The position numbers were made by a program, and so were the translations under genes. Below the pieces are notes generated by a model. That model saw only the letters and a list, made by a program, of their open reading frames with translations. It was not told where the DNA came from and made no database searches. Shown here in pieces: positions 7,193-12,361 of a stretch of DNA of 12,361 nt. Within the stretch, counting starts at the first letter, position 1; the number at the start of each line of letters is the position of its first letter. The stretch spans positions 1 through 12,361 of the forward strand of contig JAISEZ010000321.1 of the NCBI GenBank assembly GCA_031263835.1. Direction: 5' to 3'. The stretch comes from Tannerella sp. (GTDB taxonomy: Bacteria > Bacteroidota > Bacteroidia > Bacteroidales > Tannerellaceae).

Positions 7193-8596
7193 ATGAAGAC
7201 CTTTTTAGACGCAGATTTTTTGCTGCAAACCGACACGGCGCGCGAACTGTATCGCAGGTACGCGGCCAAAATGCCCGTCATTGACTACCACTGTCACCTC
7301 GACCCGAAACTGATTGCGGAGAACCGGCCCTTTGCCGACATGACGGAAATCTGGCTGGGCGGCGACCATTACAAGTGGCGTGCCATGCGTGCCAACGGCG
7401 TCCCCGAAGAATACATTACGGGGGACAAACCGCCGTACGAAAAATTCGAGAAATGGGCGGAGACCCTGCCCTATACCATGCGCAATCCGCTGTATCACTG
7501 GACGCATCTGGAACTGAGCCGTATCTTCGGCATCAACGAGGTATTGAAATCGACCAACGCGCGCAGCATCTACGAAGCATGTACCGCCAAGCTGCAAACG
7601 CCCGAATTCCGTCCGCAGGCGCTGATGAAACGCATGCGCGTGGAAGCGGTCGGGACGACGGACGACCCGGCTGACCCGCTCACCTGCCACCGGGAAATCC
7701 GGGAAAGCGGATTTCCCGTCAAAGTCGTTCCCGCCTGGCGGCCGGACAGGGCCATGGCCATTGAAAACCCGCAGGCGTACAACGATTATATTCTCCGGCT
7801 GGAGGAAGCTGCCGGACTGCCCATCCTTACCTATACCGACCTGCTCGACGTCCTGCAGCGCCGTCACGACTTTTTCGCCGCGGAGGGCAGCAACCTCTCC
7901 GACCACGGCCTGACAACGTTTTACGCCGACCCGTACACCGACGCCGAAATCCGGTCTGTTTTCCTGAAAGTGCGTGGCGGCAAAACGCCGTCAGCCGAAG
8001 AGGTGAACAAGTTCCGTTCGGCCATGCTGTACGAACTGGCCGTGATGGACAGCAAAGCCGGCTGGGTGCAGCAGTTCCACATTGGCGCCATCCGCAACAA
8101 CAACACGCGCATGTTCGGCCGTCTTGGTCCGGACACGGGCTTCGACGCCATCGACGACTGCGCGGTCGCCGCCGCCATGAACCGCTTTTTCGACCGTCTC
8201 GACCGGGATGGCAACCTGGCCAAAACGATTGTGTACAATCTGAATCCGAGGGATAACGAACTGATGGTGACAAACCTGTACAACTTCAACGACGGTTCCG
8301 TGCCCGGCAAGATGCAGTACGGTTCGGCCTGGTGGTTTCTCGACCAGCAGACGGGCATGGAAAACCAGTTGAACGCACTGTCGGCGCTGGGGCTGCTGAG
8401 CCGTTTTGTCGGTATGCTGACCGACTCGCGCAGTTTCCTGTCCTACCCGCGACACGAATATTTCCGCCGCATCCTCTGCAATCTGATTGGAAACGACGTC
8501 GAAAAGGGATTGCTCCCCGCCTCGGAAATCACGTTCATCGGCCGTATGGTGGAAGATATTTGCTACTACAACGCCAAACGCTATTTCAACTGGTGA
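7193..8596 (+). CDS. uxaC: Uronate isomerase (D-glucuronate/D-galacturonate)
   Basis: A 467-residue cytosolic enzyme, the usual full length. It converts D-glucuronate to D-fructuronate and D-galacturonate to D-tagaturonate, the first step after uronates are released from pectin or glycosaminoglycans. It belongs to the amidohydrolase superfamily: H33 and H35 in IDYHCHLDP are the first metal-site pair. Further family segments are PLYHWTHLEL, WRPDRAM, FHIGAIRNNN, GPDTGFDAIDD and SYPRHEYFRRILCNLIG. It follows the KDPG aldolase gene by 6 bp. Downstream I see no classical terminator; the sequence runs straight into the repeat-filled gap. No anomaly was found in the reading frame. Confidence 0.95.
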   Translation: MKTFLDADFLLQTDTARELYRRYAAKMPVIDYHCHLDPKLIAENRPFADMTEIWLGGDHYKWRAMRANGVPEEYITGDKPPYEKFEKWAETLPYTMRNPLYHWTHLELSRIFGINEVLKSTNARSIYEACTAKLQTPEFRPQALMKRMRVEAVGTTDDPADPLTCHREIRESGFPVKVVPAWRPDRAMAIENPQAYNDYILRLEEAAGLPILTYTDLLDVLQRRHDFFAAEGSNLSDHGLTTFYADPYTDAEIRSVFLKVRGGKTPSAEEVNKFRSAMLYELAVMDSKAGWVQQFHIGAIRNNNTRMFGRLGPDTGFDAIDDCAVAAAMNRFFDRLDRDGNLAKTIVYNLNPRDNELMVTNLYNFNDGSVPGKMQYGSAWWFLDQQTGMENQLNALSALGLLSRFVGMLTDSRSFLSYPRHEYFRRILCNLIGNDVEKGLLPASEITFIGRMVEDICYYNAKRYFNW

Positions 8597-8601
8597 GAAA
8601 A

Positions 8602-8618
8602 TGATTCAAAGATTCAAG
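8602..8618 (+). repeat. Short copy of the GATTC octamer repeat
   Basis: TGATTCAAAGATTCAAG, 8 nt past the uxaC stop codon, contains two units of the same octamer (GATTC with a 3-nt A-rich spacer) that forms the eight-unit array at 10124-10187, here on the opposite strand. With only two units it could be chance. Confidence 0.4.
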
Positions 8619-8716
8619 GGCGAGCGGCGCGGGGATACACATGATTATACGCGGGCAGGCTGCAGTACGAAGCATCTCGCAAACTTGTTTTCTCTTTCGG
8701 GCAAATGCACAAAGAA

Positions 8717-8808
8717 GGGCTGAAAGCCCGGCATATCCCAGCCCGGTGGCAACGCCCCGGGTATGGAATGACGCACACCCCGCCCTGCGCCCTGCAAGGG
8801 CAGCATAC
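8717..8808 (+). repeat. REP-like element, copy A
   Basis: A roughly 90-bp element built of small hairpins: GGGCTGAAAGCCC (8717-8729), then ATATCCCAGCCC (8733-8744), GGCAACGC (8748-8755), and GCCCTGCAAGGGC (8789-8801) followed by AGCATAC. Copy B, inverted and 42 bp downstream, keeps the same blocks in the same order. It is non-coding by appearance. Such GC-rich elements between genes are familiar in Bacteroidota genomes, but I cannot assign a named family. Confidence 0.7.
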
Positions 8809-8850
8809 CTGTTTTATAACCCCGTTTCATTCAAATGGATTGTGCCGGGA

Positions 8851-8938
8851 GTTATGTTGCTCTTGCAGGGCGCAGGCTGGTATCCATAATCCCGTAGCGT
8901 TGCCATTGGGCTGGGATATGGCGGGCTTTTCAGCCCCC
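8851..8938 (-). repeat. REP-like element, copy B (inverted)
   Basis: Read on the minus strand from 8938 it gives GGGGGCTGAAAAGCCC, CATATCCCAGCCC, TGGCAACGC, and GCGCCCTGCAAGAGCAAC, the same ordered blocks as copy A. Differences are concentrated in the middle, and the GCCCTGCAAG(A)GC hairpin has a mismatch. Together with copy A and the 42-bp spacer 8809-8850 it could form one large imperfect hairpin. Confidence 0.7.
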
Positions 8939-8967
8939 GGGTTGGCGGGGGCGGCAGTTTTATTCCG

Positions 8968-8991
8968 AGAGACGCGATGCATCGCGTCTCT
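8968..8991. repeat. 24-bp perfect palindrome
   Basis: The half-site AGAGACGCGATG is followed immediately by its exact reverse complement, with the centre between 8979 and 8980. The two halves leave no loop. As double-stranded DNA it could be a symmetrical binding site; as a repeat it has the style of short intergenic palindromes found scattered in several bacterial phyla. There is no T tract, so it is not a convincing terminator. Confidence 0.7.
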
Positions 8992-9067
8992 ACGGCGGCG
9001 CTGTTTTCGGCAACCCCGAACGCGGCGACGGTAATGGCGGTGTTTTCTGAAATGCTGTGCGGCGTTT

Positions 9068-9094
9068 GTACGGGCGAAAGCATTTCGCCCCTAC
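9068..9094. repeat. Hairpin element GGGCGAAA-GCA-TTTCGCCC
   Basis: GGGCGAAA (9072-9079) pairs perfectly with TTTCGCCC (9083-9090) around a 3-nt loop. GTA (9068-9070) and TAC (9092-9094) extend the stem past one C-C mismatch. It sits directly against the TAG-rich repeat and about 30 nt past the stop codon of the FecR-family gene. It may slow polymerase, but no T tract follows on either strand. Confidence 0.65.
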
Positions 9095-9122
9095 TAACTA
9101 CTGACTGCTATCTACTGACTAC
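9091..9122 (-). repeat. TAG-rich 32-nt repeat, copy 2, containing a gene's stop codon
   Basis: Read on the minus strand from 9122 this is the same 32-nt unit as 6307-6338, differing at three positions (6, 7 and 16). Its TAG at 9121-9119 is the stop codon of the FecR-family gene, the same offset as the stop codon in copy 1. It has TAG in all three sense frames and passes into the GGGCGAAA hairpin on its far side. Confidence 0.75.
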
Positions 9123-10066
9123 TTAATATATATGACTGTCTGGTCTTCGTTCCGTTCGAAGGAGAAGAGGCTTTCCTTCTGCAGCACGCGCAAGGCATTG
9201 TCCACGCCGTCGGACATCCGGAATTTCCCGCTGAAGACTTTCTCCGCTACGTACCCGTTCTGTACCTCGATGCCAATCCCGTAACATTTCTCGAAATGCG
9301 CCATCAGTGTGAGGAAATCGGTTTTCCGGAAACATAGCAGCCCTTCGCGCCAGCGATATACGTCGAAATCTTCAATCGGAAGAACCGTCAACCGTCCGTT
9401 CTGTTCCAGGGCCTGACGGCCGGGCGAGAGACGGATGAAATGCTCAGGCTCGTTCCGGTACTGAATATCTACGGCGCCCTCGAACAGCGCGGTCGAGAAG
9501 TTTTCCGCTCCGGCGTAGGCGTCCACGTCGAATTTGGTGCCCTGTACACGGATACTGTATCTGTCCGTATGGACGACGAAGGGTTTCTGCCGGTCGTGTT
9601 CCACTTCGAACCAGGCTTCGCCGTCCAGCGTGACCTCGCGCGCGGAACCGCCAAAATAGCCGGGATAGGTGATGCGGGAACGCGCGTTGAGCCAGACGTT
9701 CGTGCCGTCGGGCAGCTGAAGGTTCGCCCGCTGTCCGGCGGGTACGGTCAGCGTATGGGTGGCCGCCCGGAGTTCGCTCATTTTGCGTTCGTAGAAATAG
9801 GCGCCGGCCAGACACATTACCGCCGCCACTGCCGCCACCTTGAGCAGCTCGCGCAGCCAGGGTCGCAGGGAGATACGCCGTCCGGCGACGGGTTTGCGGG
9901 CACACGCCTTTTCGTCGCCGGCCATCAGGAGGGCGTCGAAAAGGGCACGTTCCTCAACCAGCTTTTTGCCGTGTGCCGCCGACTCGTCCAGCCAGCGTTT
10001 AATTGCCTTTCTGTCTTCCGGGAGCGCTTCTCCCGCAAAAAACTCATGTAACAAATTTTCGTTCAT
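9119..10066 (-). CDS. FecR-family anti-sigma factor (FecR + DUF4974)
   Basis: A 315-residue inner-membrane regulator. Residues 1-70 are the cytoplasmic, sigma-binding part (LLHEFFAGEALPEDRKAIKRWL is the usual opening). One membrane helix lies at about 76-92 (LLKVAAVAAVMCLAGAYFY). The periplasmic FecR domain covers about 104-200 (VPAGQRANLQLPDGTNVWLNA; REVTLDGEAWFEVEHD; KPFVVHTDRYSIRVQGTKFDV), and a C-terminal DUF4974 covers about 242-315 and would receive the signal from an outer-membrane TonB-dependent transporter. I start at the ATG at 10066; the in-frame TTG just before it is less likely. It lies downstream of the ECF sigma gene with a 173-bp leader holding an octamer array. No SusC/SusD-type gene follows; the gene ends in repeats facing uxaC. 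Its TAG stop codon belongs to the TAG-rich repeat. Confidence 0.92.
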   Translation of the reverse strand: MNENLLHEFFAGEALPEDRKAIKRWLDESAAHGKKLVEERALFDALLMAGDEKACARKPVAGRRISLRPWLRELLKVAAVAAVMCLAGAYFYERKMSELRAATHTLTVPAGQRANLQLPDGTNVWLNARSRITYPGYFGGSAREVTLDGEAWFEVEHDRQKPFVVHTDRYSIRVQGTKFDVDAYAGAENFSTALFEGAVDIQYRNEPEHFIRLSPGRQALEQNGRLTVLPIEDFDVYRWREGLLCFRKTDFLTLMAHFEKCYGIGIEVQNGYVAEKVFSGKFRMSDGVDNALRVLQKESLFSFERNEDQTVIYIK

Positions 10067-10123
10067 CAAATCATTCTGTTTTTATATATACTTTATGCGG
10101 CACGGTTTTGTTCATTGACCCGG

Positions 10124-10187
10124 GAATCTTTGAATCTTTGAATTATTGAATTATTGAATTCTTGAATCCTTGAATTATCGAATCTTT
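10124..10187. repeat. Array of eight 8-bp repeats between sigma and anti-sigma genes
   Basis: Sixty-four bases divide exactly into eight units of GAATNNTN: GAATCTTT, GAATCTTT, GAATTATT, GAATTATT, GAATTCTT, GAATCCTT, GAATTATC, GAATCTTT. GAAT is kept in every unit while the second half varies. In the mRNA sense (minus strand) the unit reads AAAGATTC. It begins 53 nt after the sigma stop codon and ends 58 nt before the FecR-family start. The remainder of this 173-bp gap (10067-10239) holds no TAnnTTTG promoter that I can find. Confidence 0.85.
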
Positions 10188-10239
10188 CCATTTTTTCCTT
10201 CCGCGTATATTATATAAAGCAATCGAGAGGGAGAAAACC

Positions 10240-10800
10240 CTAAATAAAAAGCATTAAAAAAAGAAACGGCAGGTAGTCCTTCAAGGCCGTGCGAAGCTGT
10301 TTCATCGTTTTTGTCATGTGATACTCAACGCTTTTGACCGACAGTTTCAATGCGTCGGCAATTTCCCTGTTTGTCTGGTTTCCGTATTTGCTCCGGATAA
10401 AAATCTCCCGCGACCGCGCCGGCAGCGAAGTGACGGTTTTGTCAATAATCCGCTTCACGTCGTCGGAGAACAGTTTTTCGGGATTGCACGCCTCCAGCGT
10501 GGCGATACGGAGGTCCAGCTCCCAGTCCGCCGTTTGGCGGAGGTGGCTTTCCACGTCTTCCCGGGTACGTTCGCGCTGCAGCCAGTTAATGCATTTACTC
10601 TTTACCACGGCAAGCACGTAGGCCGGGAGATTGTCGCCGTGCCGCAGTGCGTGACGGTTTTCCCAGTAATACATCATGCTGTCCATAACGATATCCTCCG
10701 CCGTATCGAAGTCTTCCACATACGTTTTGGCGAAACGGACAAACCGGCTCCGGTAGTCCCTGTAGAGCCGGTTGAATCGCTCGATATCGCTTGCATACAT
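10240..10800 (-). CDS. ECF RNA polymerase sigma factor (Bacteroides type)
   Basis: A 186-residue sigma-70 family ECF factor. Region 2 covers about residues 5-75 (FVRFAKTYVEDFDTAEDIVMD then MMYYWENR, with AYVLAVVKSKCINWLQRER). Region 4 covers about 118-175, with LPARSREIFIRSKYGNQTNREIADALKLS and the recognition helix SVKSVEYHMTKTMKQLR. The short hydrophobic tail LPFLFLMLFI is common in Bacteroidota ECF factors. It should be held inactive by the FecR-type protein encoded next. Its ATG stands only 6 bp after the xseB stop codon, so it is probably transcribed from the xseA promoter; I see no separate promoter. The target genes are not in the window. Confidence 0.92.
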   Translation of the reverse strand: MYASDIERFNRLYRDYRSRFVRFAKTYVEDFDTAEDIVMDSMMYYWENRHALRHGDNLPAYVLAVVKSKCINWLQRERTREDVESHLRQTADWELDLRIATLEACNPEKLFSDDVKRIIDKTVTSLPARSREIFIRSKYGNQTNREIADALKLSVKSVEYHMTKTMKQLRTALKDYLPFLFLMLFI

Positions 10801-10806
10801 CTTTAA

Positions 10807-11016
10807 TCAGGTTGCCGGGGGCGCTTCCAGTTCTTTCAGTATCCGGTTCACGTCCTCTTCCGTCGAGTCGAGTTTCGCCTTGCAGATTTTAATCAGCTGC
10901 GCGGCTTTCCTGACCTTTTCCGAGAGTTCATCGACCGAGATTTCCTTCCGGTCAATGTCCGAAACAATGGCCTTCAGTTCTTCAAAGGCCCGGGTGTAAG
11001 TTGTCTCTTCATTCAT
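10807..11016 (-). CDS. xseB: Exonuclease VII small subunit
   Basis: A 69-residue protein of two long helices (TYTRAFEELKAIVSDIDRKE; VDELSEKVRKAAQLIKICKA), the coiled-coil form of XseB, several copies of which bind one XseA. The (F)EELKAIV-x-L/I motif is the family signature. It is slightly shorter than the Escherichia coli protein. The start codon overlaps the xseA stop codon in ATGA, so translation of the two subunits is coupled. The ECF sigma gene follows after 6 bp. Confidence 0.92.
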   Translation of the reverse strand: MNEETTYTRAFEELKAIVSDIDRKEISVDELSEKVRKAAQLIKICKAKLDSTEEDVNRILKELEAPPAT

Positions 11017-12284
11017 ATCATTTCTTCTTTACGAATTGTCTGTACTGTACTGATGACGGCGCCCCCGAAGACAAGCGTTTTCAGCGTGTCGCCCGCTCTG
11101 AGGCGGGACAGGTCTTTGACGGCCCGGCCTTCGTGAAGCGTGATGCTGTAGCCGCGTCTCATGACTTCCTTCGGATTCAGCGCGTTTACGTTCTTTTCCA
11201 TGCCGTCCAGCCACACGGCCTGTTCGTGAATCAGCGACCGCGCCCTGTCCGGGAGTTTTTCACAGAACTGACCGACTCTGACCCTGTTGTGAAACAGGAC
11301 GGATTCGGTGGCCGAACGAAACAGTTTCGTTTCCGTCTGAAACGTGAGCCGTTCGCGGCTGATAATCCGTCCGGACAGGGCGACCAGTCGCTGTTCCGCA
11401 TTCCTGACCGGCGTGGCGAAATTATGAAACTGCTGGATGAAAAAATCCGCCAGGTCGGTCGGCGTGATGAGATTCCTGTGCGCGACCATTTCAGCCACCG
11501 TTTCATTGGTAATGTGTCCGATGCCCGTCAGAACGGGAAGCGGAAACAGCGCAATTTCCCTTGCCAGCGGGTAGCTGTTGTAGGCCGAAAGCCCGATTTC
11601 TCCACCGCCGCCGCGCACGATGGCCACCGCGTCGAAGTGATGCATCACTTTCCGGATGCGGTTCAGCTGGGCGGAAATGGACTGGATGATTTTTTCGCCC
11701 TGCAGCAGCGAGGGAAACAGGAAATGGAAAAACCGGTATCCCCAGGCATTGCGGTCGATTTTACCCAGAAAATCCTTGTATCCCTTGCTTGTTTCCACCG
11801 AAATAATGGCAATCCGCTGCGGCAGTAACGACAGTTTCAGCAACCGGTTCCGGTCGAAAACGCCTTCCTCCTTCAGTCGCCGGATGGTCTCCAGGCGTTC
11901 TTTTTCCATATCGCCCAGCGTATAGTCGGGGTCAATATCCGTGATGTGCAGCGTAAGTCCGTAGGCGGGGTCGAAGGAAATTTTTGCGAGAAACAGAATC
12001 TTGATATTGTCTTTCAGCGGTTCGTTCAGCGTCCTGCGGAAAAGGCCGTCAATCCTCCGGTAGTCATCCTTCCACAGCACCGCCCGCATCTGTGCAATGG
12101 TTTTCCCGTCCTGTTTTTCGACCAAATCGGGGTAGCAGTGGCCTGAATGTGTGTAAAAATTCAGCCTGTTCATCTCCGCTTTTACCCAGAAAGAACTTTT
12201 ATACCTGTCCGCAAGTGTTTTCCGAATGCTCTTCATGACCTCAAGCAAAGAGAATACGGTCCTGTCCTTTATTTTTTCCGACAT
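11013..12284 (-). CDS. xseA: Exonuclease VII large subunit
   Basis: A 423-residue catalytic subunit that degrades single-stranded DNA from both ends in repair and recombination. Residues about 10-120 form the OB-fold for single-stranded DNA (FSLLEVMKSIRKTL, FWVKAEMNRLNFY). The catalytic core starts at LKEEGVFDRNRLL and contains LPQRIAIISVETSKGYKDF, then DAVAIVRGGGGEIGLSAYNSYPLAREIALFPLPVLTGIGHITNETVAEMVAH, and the C-terminal PKEVMRRGYSITLHEG. The common RGGGS is RGGGG here; other Bacteroidota differ at this position too, as far as I recall. Its length is within the family range. It heads the xseA-xseB-sigma-fecR series and has a near-ideal promoter just upstream. Confidence 0.93.
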   Translation of the reverse strand: MSEKIKDRTVFSLLEVMKSIRKTLADRYKSSFWVKAEMNRLNFYTHSGHCYPDLVEKQDGKTIAQMRAVLWKDDYRRIDGLFRRTLNEPLKDNIKILFLAKISFDPAYGLTLHITDIDPDYTLGDMEKERLETIRRLKEEGVFDRNRLLKLSLLPQRIAIISVETSKGYKDFLGKIDRNAWGYRFFHFLFPSLLQGEKIIQSISAQLNRIRKVMHHFDAVAIVRGGGGEIGLSAYNSYPLAREIALFPLPVLTGIGHITNETVAEMVAHRNLITPTDLADFFIQQFHNFATPVRNAEQRLVALSGRIISRERLTFQTETKLFRSATESVLFHNRVRVGQFCEKLPDRARSLIHEQAVWLDGMEKNVNALNPKEVMRRGYSITLHEGRAVKDLSRLRAGDTLKTLVFGGAVISTVQTIRKEEMI

Positions 12285-12312
12285 TTGTTTATTCCAATAA
12301 ATCAGCTGCGGG

Positions 12313-12344
12313 CAAAAGTAGGAAAAAGATTCCGGATTTTCAAA
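12313..12344 (-). promoter_or_regulatory. Promoter of xseA
   Basis: On the minus strand TTTG (12344-12341) is followed after exactly 20 nt by TACTTTTG (12320-12313). Both elements match the Bacteroidota primary-sigma consensus (TTTG / TAnnTTTG) at every fixed position. Transcription should start near 12306, giving a leader of about 22 nt before the ATG at 12284. The remaining bases to 12361 hold no gene. Confidence 0.8.
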
Positions 12345-12361
12345 CGGGGGCGCGTTTCAAA

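Larger units (their letters stand above)
8597..9118. other. Gene-free gap between convergent genes, filled with short repeats
   Basis: About 520 bp separate the stop codons of uxaC and the FecR-family gene. Open frames here are short, overlap on both strands and follow the repeats, so I call no gene. The first 120 bp (8597-8716) hold only two octamer units near 8602 and nothing else I recognise. The rest holds two facing REP-like elements, a 24-bp palindrome, an 8-bp-stem hairpin and a TAG-rich repeat, listed separately. No transposase is present. Confidence 0.8.

Noticed and set aside
7205..7906. Minus-strand open frame of 233 codons
   Set aside because: It is antisense to uxaC and has no recognisable domain.
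8641..9083. Several overlapping short open frames on both strands in the repeat gap
   Set aside because: They are translations of the REP-like elements and their inverted copy. They show no conserved protein pattern and no plausible start region.
9068..9094. GGGCGAAA hairpin as the intrinsic terminator of the FecR-family gene or uxaC
   Set aside because: The stem is good but no T tract follows on either strand. It resembles a dispersed hairpin repeat more than a terminator.
10124..10187. Octamer array as a CRISPR or a replication-origin iteron set
   Set aside because: The units are contiguous, with no spacers, and too short for CRISPR. There is no replication gene nearby and no DnaA-box match.
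11001..11828. Plus-strand open frame of 275 codons
   Set aside because: It is antisense to xseA, which matches its family along the whole length.

Overview
The window looks like chromosome from a Bacteroidales member (phylum Bacteroidota) with moderately high GC. The evidence is the set of families: a DUF3575/DUF3868 surface-protein pair, a TGS-fused nucleoside kinase, a Bacteroides-type ECF sigma factor with a FecR/DUF4974 anti-sigma factor, and an Na/Pi transporter with a PhoU-like tail. Promoters of the Bacteroidota type (TTTG, about 20 nt, TAnnTTTG) are also present; the one before xseA matches perfectly. I cannot name a genus.

Layout from left to right. (1) 1-2570, minus strand: a two-gene operon, an outer-membrane DUF3575 barrel followed by a DUF3868/OmpA-like/TPR protein, ending in a strong hairpin terminator at 67-107. 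(2) 2574-4427, minus strand: a nucleoside kinase with its own terminator. It is divergent from (3) 4505-6310, plus strand: an Na+/phosphate cotransporter. The two share a 77-bp divergent promoter region centred on a 12-bp palindrome. (4) 6311-6514: a gap occupied by stop-codon-rich repeats in inverted orientation. (5) 6515-8596, plus strand: KDPG aldolase and uronate isomerase, which catalyse the last and first steps of hexuronate breakdown. (6) 8597-9118: about 520 bp without a gene, packed with at least five kinds of short repeat, lying between convergent genes. (7) 9119-12284, minus strand: xseA-xseB (exonuclease VII, overlapping by 4 bp), then an ECF sigma factor only 6 bp downstream, then a FecR-type anti-sigma factor separated from it by an array of eight exact-length 8-bp repeats.

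The genes themselves are ordinary for the phylum. What stands out is (a) a 32-nt repeat that begins in the same register at the stop codons of two unrelated genes and supplies those stop codons; (b) a pair of roughly 90-bp REP-like elements facing each other; (c) the eight-unit octamer array inside the sigma/anti-sigma transcription unit; and (d) the joining of an ECF sigma/anti-sigma pair to the exonuclease VII operon, with no SusC/SusD-type target next to it. I see no CRISPR array, tRNA, rRNA, transposase or phage gene, and no clear new defence or biosynthetic system.
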